A stretch of 64,000 bases of DNA from Pseudomonas maioricensis. Its GTDB lineage: Bacteria; Pseudomonadota; Gammaproteobacteria; Pseudomonadales; Pseudomonadaceae. The notes under the pieces are model-generated. The model had not been told where the DNA came from, did no database searches, and saw nothing but the letters and a program-made list of their open reading frames with translations. Position numbers and translations under genes: made by a program. Shown here one piece after another: positions 28,755 to 37,338 of the stretch. Location of the stretch: positions 1 through 64,000 of the forward strand of contig NZ_LOHG01000010.1 in NCBI RefSeq assembly GCF_022790535.1, in the 5' to 3' direction. Every line of letters begins with the position of its first letter. The stretch's first letter is position 1.

Positions 28755-29345
28755 TTGAATAACCCTCAACCGCTATCGATGCGCTACGACCCCCGCGAGC
28801 TCTCTGATGAGGAGCTGGTTGCGCGCGCCCACGTCGAACTTTTTCATGTGACGCGGGCTTACGAAGAGTTGATGCGTCGCTATCAACGAACACTTTTTAA
28901 CGTCTGCGCACGTTATTTAGGGAACGATCGCGATGCTGATGATGTCTGTCAGGAAGTGATGCTTAAGGTGTTGTATGGCTTGAAGAATTTTGAGGGTAAA
29001 TCGAAATTCAAAACATGGCTGTACAGCATCACTTACAACGAATGCATCACGCAGTACAGAAAGGAACGGCGTAAGCGTCGCTTGATGGACGCTTTGAGTC
29101 TGGATCCACTTGAGGAAGCGTCGGAAGAAAAGACGCCTAAACCTGAAGAACGGGGCGGGCTTGATCGCTGGCTGGTGCATGTGAACCCGATCGATCGGGA
29201 GATTCTGGTACTGCGATTTGTTGCAGAACTTGAATTCCAGGAGATCGCAGACATCATGCACATGGGCTTGAGTGCAACGAAAATGCGCTACAAGCGGGCT
29301 TTAGATAAATTACGTGAGAAATTTGCAGGCATTACCGAAACTTAA
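28755..29345 (+). CDS. sigX: ECF sigma factor SigX
   Basis: This 196-residue extracytoplasmic-function sigma factor acts in envelope stress and drives oprF transcription in P. aeruginosa and P. fluorescens. Region 2 is visible as YEELMRRYQRTLFNVCARYLGNDRDADDVCQEVMLKVLYGLKNFEGKSKFKTWLYSITYNECIT, region 4 as NPIDREILVLRFVAELEFQEIADIMHMGLSATKMRYKRALDKLR. An acidic linker (DPLEEASEEKTPKPEE) joins them. TTG at 28755 gives the family's N-terminus MNNPQPLSMRYDPRELSDEE; ATG at 28779 is an alternative. No anti-sigma gene follows, consistent with SigX. Confidence 0.95.
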   Translation: MNNPQPLSMRYDPRELSDEELVARAHVELFHVTRAYEELMRRYQRTLFNVCARYLGNDRDADDVCQEVMLKVLYGLKNFEGKSKFKTWLYSITYNECITQYRKERRKRRLMDALSLDPLEEASEEKTPKPEERGGLDRWLVHVNPIDREILVLRFVAELEFQEIADIMHMGLSATKMRYKRALDKLREKFAGITET

Positions 29346-29371
29346 CTCGGTGCAAATATCTCTAACGAGCA

Positions 29372-29393
29372 GGCAAGTTCTGATAGACTTGCC
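29372..29393 (+). other. Hairpin in the sigX-oprF gap
   Basis: GGCAAGT and ACTTGCC pair around an eight-base loop, soon followed by GTCCCCAGCGATGTGGGAC, a second weaker stem-loop. These lie in the oprF leader. A clear SigX or sigma-70 promoter could not be assigned by eye in this 107-base gap. Confidence 0.55.
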
Positions 29394-29452
29394 GATGAGT
29401 TGTCCCCAGCGATGTGGGACTGCTTTACAATCACCAGATGGGGATTTAACGG

Positions 29453-30487
29453 ATGAAACTGAAAAACACCTTGGGCTTGGCCATTGGTACTATTGTTGCC
29501 GCGGCATCTTTCGGCGCTCTGGCACAAGGCCAAGGCGCAGTCGAAATCGAAGGCTTCGCCAAGAAAGAGTACTACGACAGCGCCCGTAACTTTAAAAACG
29601 ACGGCAACCTGTTCGGCGGCTCGATTGGCTACTTCCTGACCGACGACGTAGAAGTACGTCTGGGTTACGACGAAGTTCATAACGTTCGCAGCGACAGTGG
29701 CAAGAACATCAAGGGCTCCAACACTGCCCTGGACGCTCTGTACCACTTCAACAATCCGGGCGACATGCTGCGTCCGTACGTTTCGGCTGGTTTCTCTGAT
29801 CAAAGCATCGGTCAAGACGCTCGCGGCGGCCGTAACGGTTCTACCTTCGCCAACATCGGCGGCGGTGCCAAGCTTTACTTCACTGACAACTTCTATGCCC
29901 GTGCTGGCGTTGAAGCTCAGTACAACATCGACCAAGGCGACACCGAGTGGGCTCCTAGCGTCGGTATCGGCGTAAACTTCGGTGGCGGCTCCAAGAAAGT
30001 TGAAGCAGCACCAGCTCCAGTAGCTGAAGTGTGCTCCGACAGCGACAACGACGGCGTGTGCGACAACGTCGACAAGTGCCCGGACACCCCAGCCAACGTT
30101 ACCGTTGACGCTGATGGCTGCCCAGCAGTTGCCGAAGTGGTTCGTGTTGAGCTGGACGTGAAGTTCGATTTCGACAAATCCGTAGTCAAGCCTAACAGCT
30201 ACGGCGACATCAAGAACCTCGCTGACTTCATGCAACAGTACCCACAAACCACCACCACTGTTGAAGGTCACACTGACTCCGTCGGTCCTGACGCTTACAA
30301 CCAGAAACTGTCCGAGCGTCGTGCAAACGCCGTTAAACAGGTTCTGGTTAACCAGTACGGTGTTGGCGCTAGCCGCGTAAACTCGGTTGGTTATGGCGAA
30401 TCCCGCCCAGTTGCTGACAACGCAACTGACGCTGGCCGCGCTGTTAACCGTCGCGTAGAAGCTGAAGTTGAAGCACAAGCTAAGTAA
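29453..30487 (+). CDS. oprF: Outer-membrane porin OprF
   Basis: This 344-residue major porin anchors outer membrane to peptidoglycan and forms a slow, non-specific channel. Residues 1-24 are a signal peptide (MKLKNTLGLAIGTIVAAASFGALA). Residues 25-180 are the eight-stranded OprF barrel. A linker at about 188-222 has four cysteines in a calcium-motif-like stretch (CSDSDNDGVCDNVDKCPDTPA...DADGCP). The C-terminal OmpA domain (230-340) holds the peptidoglycan motif TTVEGHTDSVGPDAYNQKLSERRANAV. ATGGGGA lies nine bases before the ATG. A strong terminator follows. Confidence 0.97.
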   Translation: MKLKNTLGLAIGTIVAAASFGALAQGQGAVEIEGFAKKEYYDSARNFKNDGNLFGGSIGYFLTDDVEVRLGYDEVHNVRSDSGKNIKGSNTALDALYHFNNPGDMLRPYVSAGFSDQSIGQDARGGRNGSTFANIGGGAKLYFTDNFYARAGVEAQYNIDQGDTEWAPSVGIGVNFGGGSKKVEAAPAPVAEVCSDSDNDGVCDNVDKCPDTPANVTVDADGCPAVAEVVRVELDVKFDFDKSVVKPNSYGDIKNLADFMQQYPQTTTTVEGHTDSVGPDAYNQKLSERRANAVKQVLVNQYGVGASRVNSVGYGESRPVADNATDAGRAVNRRVEAEVEAQAK

Positions 30488-30523
30488 TTAGCCTGCTTTA
30501 CTCGCTTCAATAGCGGTGTAAAA

Positions 30524-30556
30524 GAGAAGCCCGGCTAATGCCGGGCTTTTCTTTGC
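30524..30556 (+). terminator. Terminator after oprF
   Basis: AGCCCGGC and GCCGGGCT pair around TAAT and are followed by TTTCTTT. It lies between convergent oprF and cobA. Confidence 0.88.
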
Positions 30557-30576
30557 CTGCGATTTACGCTGTACCT

Positions 30577-31326
30577 TCAAGCCGTTTGACTGGCTGCTGC
30601 TTCCAGCACCGCAACATCCATTGCGCCTGCCACCTCTCCGATGACCAGAATGGCCGGGCTTTTCAGTTCGAAAAGGGCTGCGTCCTGCTGCATATCGGCC
30701 AGTGAACTCCGGCACTCCCTTTGCTGAGGCAGGGAAGCATTCTCGATCATCGCCACGGGCATGTTCAGTGACATCCCGCCACTGATCAGGCTCTCGCGTA
30801 TTTCGCCCAGTTTTGCCACGCCCATGTACACCACCAGCGTTGTTCCTCCCTGTGCCAGTGCTTGCCAGTTCAATGTACTGTCGTCCTGAGTGTGAGCTGT
30901 CACCAGCGTCACGCCACGACTGACACCCCGCAAGGTCAGGGAGATTCCACATTGCGTCGCGCCTGCGAGGCCTGCCGTGATGCCATTGACCAGTTCAACT
31001 TCAACCCCATGAGCACGCAGCCAATCAGCTTCTTCGCCGCCACGACCGAATATGCACGGGTCGCCGCCTTTCAGGCGCACCACGCATTTGCCCTGACGCA
31101 CGTAGCGCAGCATCAGGCGATGGATGAACGCTTGCGGTGTCGAGCGGCAACCGCCGCGTTTACCCACTGCAATGACGCGCGCAGTTGGGCAATGCTCCAG
31201 TACTGCGTTGTTGACCAGATCATCGATCAACACCATGTCGGCTTCGCGCAGTGCTCTTACGGCTTTGAGGGTCAGCAACTCTGGATCACCGGGGCCGGCG
31301 CCGACCAGCCAGACTTTTGCATTCAT
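30577..31326 (-). CDS. cobA: Uroporphyrinogen-III C-methyltransferase (SUMT)
   Basis: This 249-residue enzyme adds two methyl groups from SAM to uroporphyrinogen III, the first branch step to siroheme and cobalamin. Motifs: VWLVGAGPGDPELLTLKAVRAL (family signature at the N-terminus), VVRLKGGDPCIFGRGGEEADWL, VNGITAGLAGATQCGI and VVYMGV. It lacks the oxidase/chelatase half of CysG. Its start is an ATG at 31326 with GAGGTG eight bases upstream; GTG at 31335 overlaps that site. It follows the nitrate reductase gene by 13 bases and is the last gene of the nitrate operon, where siroheme would be needed for nitrite reduction. Confidence 0.93.
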   Translation of the reverse strand: MNAKVWLVGAGPGDPELLTLKAVRALREADMVLIDDLVNNAVLEHCPTARVIAVGKRGGCRSTPQAFIHRLMLRYVRQGKCVVRLKGGDPCIFGRGGEEADWLRAHGVEVELVNGITAGLAGATQCGISLTLRGVSRGVTLVTAHTQDDSTLNWQALAQGGTTLVVYMGVAKLGEIRESLISGGMSLNMPVAMIENASLPQQRECRSSLADMQQDAALFELKSPAILVIGEVAGAMDVAVLEAAASQTA

Positions 31327-31339
31327 GCTATTCACCTCA

Positions 31340-34069
31340 TTAGTTGATCGCGACGGTCGTCAGCAGTCGTTTGATTTCCGGCACGCAAGAGCCACACATG
31401 CTGCCGCAGCCGAGTTGGGTCTTGAGTTGAATCAGGTCCATACCTTTGGCGATGCCATCGCACACGGCGCTTTCACTGATATTCATGCAGTTGCACAGGG
31501 TTTTTCCGCTTGATGTTTTGCCTGCCCCAGAGCCTGGTGCGCGGCTTATCGGCGCGAGCAGCCAGCGACGCATCTCGTCGTCGATTTCCCGCCCTTCCAG
31601 CCACAGACTTTGCAGCCATTCTTTGGCAAGGGTTTCTCCGCATAACCGGATGGCGGTTATCCGGCCCTGGTCCAGGCGAATGCGCTTGCTGATGCCTTGG
31701 CGATTATCGTCATAAGCCAGCACCGGGCCGTGATCCAGCCCCAGCAATTGGTCAATTCGATCCAGCAACTCCTGACCCGGCGCTTCGTGATTGGCTGCAC
31801 GCAGTGTTAAGGCAGGACGCTCGCGGCCTGCAAGGTTCAGGCTGGTGTACGCAAACTCGTCGCATAACGAGCGCAACGCATCCAGACGGCGCTGCACGTC
31901 GCCTTCGATCAGTATGAATAGCCGCCACGACAGGTCGACTTTGTCGATGCGCACGCCAGAGTGCTTCAGCTCAGGTTGCCTGGAAATCGGATCGAACGCT
32001 GGCTGGGTGAGCACGTTTACTCCGCCCTTCAGGAATCGATCTCCCCAGTGCATCGGGATGAAGGCATGGCCAGCCCGCAAGCCGTCATCGCTGCCAACGG
32101 GAACGATCACGCTGCCACGTCTGCTTTGCAGATTGACCAGATCACCCGCTTGCAGGCGGTAGCGATGCAGATCTTCCGGATGCAGGCTCAGTACTGCTTC
32201 ACTCACATGGCCGAACAAGCGCGCAGCGGTGCCTGTGCGGCTCATACCGTGCCATTGATCACGCAGGCGGCCAGTGTTCAGGGTTAGCGGGAAGCGGCTG
32301 TCGCGTAGCTCTTTGGCAGCGCTGTACGGTTCGCTGATGAATCGGGCTCTGCCTGATGGTGTTGGAAACACGCCATCCAGATACAGCCTGGCTGTGCCGT
32401 TGGTGGCACCGGCCGGGAATGGCCATTGCTGCGGTCCACGCTGATCAATGACGTCGTAGCTGATGCCGGACAAGTCCAGGTCGCGACCTTGGGTCAGTTG
32501 CTTGTATTCGTCGAACAGCGCCTGGGGCTGCTGGAAATCAAAAAGGGCAACGGTATCAGGTTGCAGTCGAGCCTGGAGGCGTTGTGCGAAATCGACCGTG
32601 ATTGCCCAGTCGGGGCGCGCTTCGCCAGGCGCCGCGACGGCTTTGCGCACATGGGATATACGCCGTTCGGAGTTGGTCACCGAGCCTTCTTTTTCGCCCC
32701 AACTGGCCGCAGGCAGCAGCAGGTCAGCGAAGCGGGCGGTTTCAGTGGTGCGAAAAGCTTCCTGAAGGACCACGAATGGGCACGCGCTCAAAGCCTCGCG
32801 AACACGAGTCTGATCGGGCATCGATTGCGCCGGATTTGTGCAGGCGATCCATACGGCTTTGATCGTGCCGCTGCGCATCTGCTCGAACAGTTCTATCGCT
32901 GACAAACCGGGGGTGGCGGGTAATGTATCGACCCCCCAGTACTGTGCGATTTCAGCCCGGTGTTCGGCGTTGGCTGCTTCCCGGTGGCCGGGAAGCAGGT
33001 TGGAGAGGCTGCCAGTCTCGCGACCGCCCATGGCATTAGGTTGGCCGGTCAGAGAAAACGGGCCGGCACCGGGGCGGCCTATTTGCCCGGTGGCCAGATG
33101 CAGATTGATCAGCGCGCTGTTTTTGGCGCTGCCAGCAGTCGACTGATTCAAGCCCATGCACCACAGCGACAGAAAGCTGGGTGCCTGGCCGATCCATTGC
33201 GCGCATTCCCGCAGTTGTTGCAGCGAGATGCCGCAGGTCTGCGTGACCATTTGCGGCGAGTAGTGATGCACCAGGCTTTTCAGCTCGGTATAACCCTCAG
33301 TGTGTTGCTCGATGAAATCCTGATCGACCCAGCCTTCCCAAAGCAGCAGGTGCAGGATGCCGTGGAACAGCGCAACGTCGGTTCCGGGAATAATCGCCAG
33401 ATGCATGTCCGCCAGATCGCAGGTGTCTGTGCGCCGAGGATCGATGACGATGATTTTCATCTCGGGACGCTGGCTTTTCGCTTCTTCCAGGCGTCGGAAC
33501 AGGATCGGGTGGGCGTAGGCCATGTTGCTGCCGACGATCATCACGCAATCGCTGAGCTCGATGTCTTCATAGCTGCAAGGTGGTGCGTCCGCGCCCAGGC
33601 TACGTTTATAGCCCACCACGGCGGACGACATGCATAGCCGGGAATTACTGTCGATATTGTTGGTGCCAATCAGAGCGCGCGCCAGCTTATTGAACGCGTA
33701 GTAATCCTCTGTCAGCAGTTGTCCCGAAATGTAGAACGCGACGCTGTCAGGTCCATGTTCGCGAATGGTTTCTGCGAATACATTAGCGGCGTGATCAAGG
33801 GCGGCGTCCCAATCTGTAACGCTGCGTCCCAGCTGTTTGCTCAGGCGCAATTCCGGGTATAGCGCCCGTGCGCTTGGATCACCAGTGAGGTGCAGGGTTG
33901 AGCCTTTGCTGCACAGCTTGCCAAAGTTGGCTGGATGCGTCGGGTCGCCCGTGACACCGATAATGTTGCGTCCGTCGTGTTCTATCAGCACGCCACAGCC
34001 GACCCCGCAATAGCAACAGGTGGATGCGGTGGTTTGCGTGATGGGCGCGGGGATACTGGTCAGGCGCAT
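31340..34069 (-). CDS. Assimilatory nitrate reductase, molybdopterin catalytic subunit
   Basis: This 909-residue enzyme reduces nitrate to nitrite in the cytoplasm. The N-terminus has the [4Fe-4S] ligands CCYCGVGCGV...GKLCSKG. The molybdopterin domain spans about 60-560 (IIVIDPRRTDTCDLADMHLAIIPGTDVALFHGILH, FLSLWCMGLNQSTAGS, CTNPAQSMPD, LPAASWGEKEGSVTNSERRIS) and the MopB dinucleotide domain about 560-680 (LNTGRLRDQWHGMSRTG, FIPMHWGDRF). A BFD-like [2Fe-2S] domain closes the protein (LCNCMNISES...GCGSMCGSCVPEIKRLL). This architecture fits the NasA/NarB type that takes electrons from a flavoprotein. It overlaps the FAD oxidoreductase by 10 bases. Naming varies (nasA, nasC, narB), so no symbol is given. 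Confidence 0.95.
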   Translation of the reverse strand: MRLTSIPAPITQTTASTCCYCGVGCGVLIEHDGRNIIGVTGDPTHPANFGKLCSKGSTLHLTGDPSARALYPELRLSKQLGRSVTDWDAALDHAANVFAETIREHGPDSVAFYISGQLLTEDYYAFNKLARALIGTNNIDSNSRLCMSSAVVGYKRSLGADAPPCSYEDIELSDCVMIVGSNMAYAHPILFRRLEEAKSQRPEMKIIVIDPRRTDTCDLADMHLAIIPGTDVALFHGILHLLLWEGWVDQDFIEQHTEGYTELKSLVHHYSPQMVTQTCGISLQQLRECAQWIGQAPSFLSLWCMGLNQSTAGSAKNSALINLHLATGQIGRPGAGPFSLTGQPNAMGGRETGSLSNLLPGHREAANAEHRAEIAQYWGVDTLPATPGLSAIELFEQMRSGTIKAVWIACTNPAQSMPDQTRVREALSACPFVVLQEAFRTTETARFADLLLPAASWGEKEGSVTNSERRISHVRKAVAAPGEARPDWAITVDFAQRLQARLQPDTVALFDFQQPQALFDEYKQLTQGRDLDLSGISYDVIDQRGPQQWPFPAGATNGTARLYLDGVFPTPSGRARFISEPYSAAKELRDSRFPLTLNTGRLRDQWHGMSRTGTAARLFGHVSEAVLSLHPEDLHRYRLQAGDLVNLQSRRGSVIVPVGSDDGLRAGHAFIPMHWGDRFLKGGVNVLTQPAFDPISRQPELKHSGVRIDKVDLSWRLFILIEGDVQRRLDALRSLCDEFAYTSLNLAGRERPALTLRAANHEAPGQELLDRIDQLLGLDHGPVLAYDDNRQGISKRIRLDQGRITAIRLCGETLAKEWLQSLWLEGREIDDEMRRWLLAPISRAPGSGAGKTSSGKTLCNCMNISESAVCDGIAKGMDLIQLKTQLGCGSMCGSCVPEIKRLLTTVAIN

Positions 34070-35298
34070 AACGCGGTATCCATTTGCGATGGGCTCACTT
34101 CACCGAACATCAGTTGATCGCGAAGGGCGGTTATGGACTGCTGGCCGCGAATCAGGCGCAGGTACCAACCGCCGTCAGTGGTGTCGCCGTACAGGCACGC
34201 GCCCACCAGCAGATCGTCTTTGATCACCAGTTTTTTGTAGGTGCCGCTGAATGGGTCTCGCAGGATTATGGTTTCCGTGCCTTCGCCGCCCATGAAATCG
34301 CCAGCGGAAAACAGATCAATCCCGGTCACCTTCAGCTTGGTGGAGGTAACTGAACCCTTGTAACGGGCAAAACCTAGTTGGGCGAGGTGGTTGGCGCAGA
34401 CTTTGGCCTGCTCGAACAAGGGCGCTACCAGGCCATACGCAGTGCCACGGTGACTGGCGCATTCGCCTATCGCGTAGATCCTCGGATCGTAGGTTTGCAA
34501 CGTATCGTTGACCAGGATGCCCCGGTTGCAGGGCAATCCAGCCAGTTCCGCGAGTTCGGTCGCCGGGCGAATACCGGCAGCCATCACGACCAGATCGGCC
34601 GGGATAATGTCGCCATTTTTAAACTGCACGGCGTTGACCGCGCCTCGGCCGTTATCCAGCAATGCCTCGGTCTGTTCGTTCAGGCGAAAGTGCAGGCCGC
34701 GGGCCTCCAGCGCGCTTTGGAGTAATTGCCCGGCGGCTTTATCCAGCTGACGTTCCAGCAGCCATTTACCGATGTGCACGACCGTGACGTCCATGCCACG
34801 CATCTTGAGCCCGTTGGCGGCTTCGAGGCCGAGCAGGCCGCCACCGATCACCACCGCATGTTTTTGGGTTTTGGCGGTGTGGATCATGACTCGCGTGTCC
34901 GCGATGTCGCGATAACCGATGACGCCGCTCAAGGTGCTGCCCGGCATCGGTGGCATGAATGGCGTAGAGCCTGTGGCAATCAGCAGGCGGTCGTAATGCG
35001 CTACCGTGCCGTCGTCGGCGATCACCTGACGTTTGGCCCGGTTGATTTTCACCACTCTGCGATTGAGCAGAAGCTGAATGTTGTTGCCCAGATACCAGTC
35101 GAGGTCGTTGAGCACGATGTCTTCGAACTTCTGCTCACCTGCCAGCACCGGGGAGAGCATGATGCGGTTGTAGTTAGGGTGCGGCTCGGCGCCAAATACG
35201 GTGATATCGTAAAGTTCGTCGCTGAGCTTGAGCAGCTCCTCCAGCGTACGAACGCCGGCCATGCCGTTGCCAATCATCACCAGTTTGAGTTTTCTCAT
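34060..35298 (-). CDS. NAD(P)/FAD oxidoreductase, NirB-like N-terminal half
   Basis: This 412-residue protein corresponds to the flavoprotein half of the nitrite reductase large subunit NirB. Seen: LKLVMIGNGMAGVRTLEELL (FAD motif), FGAEPHPNYNRIMLSPVLAG, YDRLLIATGSTPFMPPMPG, HAVVIGGGLLGLEAANGLKMRG (NAD motif), YAIGECASHRGTAYGLVAPLFEQA. It ends with GEVSPSQMDTALCA and lacks the siroheme/[4Fe-4S] half, and no nirD follows. By position it is most likely the electron donor for nitrate reductase (as Klebsiella NasC does) rather than a nitrite reductase. The ATG at 35298 follows GGAGG at four bases. Confidence 0.9.
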   Translation of the reverse strand: MRKLKLVMIGNGMAGVRTLEELLKLSDELYDITVFGAEPHPNYNRIMLSPVLAGEQKFEDIVLNDLDWYLGNNIQLLLNRRVVKINRAKRQVIADDGTVAHYDRLLIATGSTPFMPPMPGSTLSGVIGYRDIADTRVMIHTAKTQKHAVVIGGGLLGLEAANGLKMRGMDVTVVHIGKWLLERQLDKAAGQLLQSALEARGLHFRLNEQTEALLDNGRGAVNAVQFKNGDIIPADLVVMAAGIRPATELAELAGLPCNRGILVNDTLQTYDPRIYAIGECASHRGTAYGLVAPLFEQAKVCANHLAQLGFARYKGSVTSTKLKVTGIDLFSAGDFMGGEGTETIILRDPFSGTYKKLVIKDDLLVGACLYGDTTDGGWYLRLIRGQQSITALRDQLMFGEVSPSQMDTALCA

Positions 35299-35346
35299 CT
35301 TGCCTCCGAGAAGCCCGCGAGAGGGTGCTCGACAAATTCTGCGCAA

Positions 35347-35389
35347 ACAAAAAAAGGCGTCCCGCTAGTTAACTAGCGAGGACGCCTTT
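35347..35389 (-). terminator. Leader terminator before the FAD oxidoreductase gene
   Basis: On the minus strand AAAGGCGTCC pairs with GGACGCCTTT, the inner CGCTAGTT with AACTAGCG (one bulged T), followed by seven T. It sits 49 bases before the start codon, upstream of, not after, its gene. Confidence 0.88.
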
Positions 35390-35395
35390 GTCCGG

Positions 35396-35437
35396 TCCCG
35401 TTCTCTCGGGAAGCTCAGCCTTCGTCTTTGAAGGCTG
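35396..35437 (-). promoter_or_regulatory. ANTAR (NasT) target: two hexaloop hairpins, leader 2
   Basis: Minus-strand hairpin 1 (35437-35416) has an 8-bp stem CAGCCTTC/GAAGGCTG and loop AAAGAC. Hairpin 2 (35411-35396) has stem TCCCG/CGGGA and loop AGAGAA. Both loops have A at position 1 and G at position 4, the bases ANTAR proteins recognise. The hairpins are four bases apart and the terminator follows at once. Confidence 0.8.
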
Positions 35438-35466
35438 GAGCGATATGAGTTGCTTGAGGAAAGATA

Positions 35467-35482
35467 TGCAGGGGGTGTGCCA
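35467..35482 (-). promoter_or_regulatory. Sigma-54 promoter before the FAD oxidoreductase leader
   Basis: TGGCACACCCCCTGCA on the minus strand matches TGGCAC-N5-TTGCA at all but one base with the GG-N10-GC spacing exact. The first hairpin lies 30 bases downstream. Confidence 0.78.
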
Positions 35483-35516
35483 GATAGAGTTGTCTGGTGG
35501 AGAAACTGTGGGAGCA

Positions 35517-35607
35517 GGGCTTGCCAGCGATAGGGCTGGACCCGGTTCACTTCATAGCGCGGTGCCCTTATCGTCGGAATGCCGCCCAAACCAAGCCCTG
35601 CTCCCAC
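35517..35607. repeat. REP palindrome (TGTGGGAGCAGGGCTTG type)
   Basis: TGTGGGAGCAGGGCTTGCC faces AAGCCCTGCTCCCACC, with an unrelated middle. It sits between the kinase stop and the sigma-54 promoter of leader 2. Confidence 0.85.
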
Positions 35608-35671
35608 CGCGTCGCATTTTATCGGGGAGTATCACCTTGGTGCGCTATGCCCCGAACCGGGGCGATTTTGC

Positions 35672-37330
35672 TCAGTGACGCATCAGCCAAACGATGGCGA
35701 TCAGATTCAGTAGCAGAGAAACCAGCGCCACCGTCCTCCAGACCTTTAGTGGTTCGCGTTCAAGCAGGGGTTGAGTGCGTTTCACCAGCGGACGGTGCTC
35801 CGCCTGCTCCAGCTCCAGTAGCCACTGTTCAGCAGTTTCGTAGCTCTGTTGCGGATCGGCCTGCAGTGCCTTGGACAGGTTTTGGTCCAGCCAGTCAGGC
35901 AGGTCGGGGCGATAGCGGCTGGCGGGGGTTGGTATACCGAAACGCCTATGCTGGAACGCTTCGATCTCGCCGTACGGGTAATGTCCGGTCAGCAGGTAAT
36001 AAAGGGTCACGCCCACCGCATAAAGATCCTGGCGGGGAGTGGGCTCGTCGCCATTGAATGCTTCTGGTGCTATGAAGCTTGGCGTGCCCGGCAACTCGCC
36101 CGGTGTCAGCGTGGAAAGGCCGGGACAGTAGGCGAGGCCGAAATCCAGCAGACGTAATTCGCCGTCATCTTCGAGCAACAGGTTTTCCGGTTTGATATCC
36201 CTGTGAATAATATTCCGCCGGTGCAGCAAGCCGACTGCTCTCAATAGCTGCGTGGCATGCGCCAGCCATTGCGCCACGGACAGTTGGCCGTGCTCATTGA
36301 AAAGTTGCATCAGGCTGCGGCCTGAGTGTTCACGCATGACGTAATACAGGTGCTGGCGATCAGGTACGGGATGGGTTTCAGGGAAAAAACGGCCCGCCAC
36401 GCGCTTCAAAAACCATTCTTCCAGTAGCAACCCCTGCCCAGCGCCGGGTTCGTCATGGCGATTGCCAGGGAGCGTTTTCAATAACCAGCGCTGATTGTGC
36501 TGGTCGGTGACCCGATACAGCAGCGATTGCCGAGATTCCGCCAGCAACCCGTTAATCTGCCAGCCTTCAAAAGCCTGGCCAGTCTTTAAAGGAGGCGGCA
36601 ATGGCCATTGTTGAAGCTGGATGAGAGCGTCGCCAAGGTCATCCTGACCCAGCGTGTCGACGCGAATCAGCACGGCACTGGCGTTGTCCTGACTACCGGC
36701 CAGGTGTGCAGCGCTGACCAGCGTCTGCACGGCACGATCCAGATCCTCTTGCTCAGTGAGAATCGAACGAATACTCGCGTCACCCAATGTTGCCCAGACT
36801 CCATCGCTGAGCAGTAGCAGGCGTTCGCCCTCGCGCAATTCGCCGTCCAGATAATCCATGACCAGGTATTGGTCCAGGCCCAGCGCGCGCTTGAGCACAT
36901 GCTGCATGTCTGGCTGTTCCCAGACATGATCCTCACTGATGCGTTGCAGTTCGCCCGCGTGCCAGCGATAGGCACGACAATCGCCTACGTGGGCGAGAGT
37001 GAAGCGCCGGCCCCGTAGCACCAGCACGCTAAGGGTGGTCAGCAAGCCATTGGCCTGCAACCAGCGATTCTGTGCCAGCAGCAACCGGTCAAGGGATTGA
37101 GCGACGCCCCAGGTTTCCGGCGTCGAATAGTAATCCAGCGCCAGCGCTTGCAAGGTGGATTGCGCCGCGAGGGCGCCATCCACGCATTGACTGACGCCAT
37201 CGGCCAGGGCAAACAGATAGCCCTTGCTGGCGGCAAGGGCCGGGGCGGGAGTCACCAGGCGCATGGCGTCCTGATTCTCCGCCCGCGGCCCGCTGGCGCT
37301 GAATTGAGCAAGGCTCAGTCGCAAGCTCAT
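35672..37330 (-). CDS. PP2C phosphatase / Ser-Thr kinase fusion, membrane-anchored
   Basis: This 552-residue fusion has a PP2C-type phosphatase at residues 1-235 (ENQDAM, LFALADGVSQ, LAHVGDCRAYRW, LLLLSDGVWATLGD, SQDNASAVLIRV) and a eukaryotic-like kinase at about 260-500 (catalytic loop IIHRDIKPENLL, DFGLAYCPG, APE in SFIAPEAF). The kinase glycine loop INGLLAESRQSLLYRV has few glycines; the ATP lysine would be in WLLKTLP. The C-terminus is a membrane helix (TVALVSLLLNLIAIVWL). ATG at 37330 is preferred to TTG at 37333, with GAGGT upstream. It follows the nitrate transporter by eight bases, so it is presumably induced with it; the target is unknown. Confidence 0.92.
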   Translation of the reverse strand: MSLRLSLAQFSASGPRAENQDAMRLVTPAPALAASKGYLFALADGVSQCVDGALAAQSTLQALALDYYSTPETWGVAQSLDRLLLAQNRWLQANGLLTTLSVLVLRGRRFTLAHVGDCRAYRWHAGELQRISEDHVWEQPDMQHVLKRALGLDQYLVMDYLDGELREGERLLLLSDGVWATLGDASIRSILTEQEDLDRAVQTLVSAAHLAGSQDNASAVLIRVDTLGQDDLGDALIQLQQWPLPPPLKTGQAFEGWQINGLLAESRQSLLYRVTDQHNQRWLLKTLPGNRHDEPGAGQGLLLEEWFLKRVAGRFFPETHPVPDRQHLYYVMREHSGRSLMQLFNEHGQLSVAQWLAHATQLLRAVGLLHRRNIIHRDIKPENLLLEDDGELRLLDFGLAYCPGLSTLTPGELPGTPSFIAPEAFNGDEPTPRQDLYAVGVTLYYLLTGHYPYGEIEAFQHRRFGIPTPASRYRPDLPDWLDQNLSKALQADPQQSYETAEQWLLELEQAEHRPLVKRTQPLLEREPLKVWRTVALVSLLLNLIAIVWLMRH

Positions 37331-37338
37331 CAATGACC

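Larger units (their letters stand above)
35299..35671. other. Gap between kinase and oxidoreductase genes
   Basis: It contains the second nas leader (terminator, two hairpins, sigma-54 promoter at 35347-35482) and a REP (35517-35607). No gene is supported; the frames at 35365-35678 follow the REP. Confidence 0.75.

Noticed and set aside
29342..30478. A 378-residue minus-strand frame opposite oprF
   Set aside because: It is an antisense frame caused by the biased codon use of oprF.
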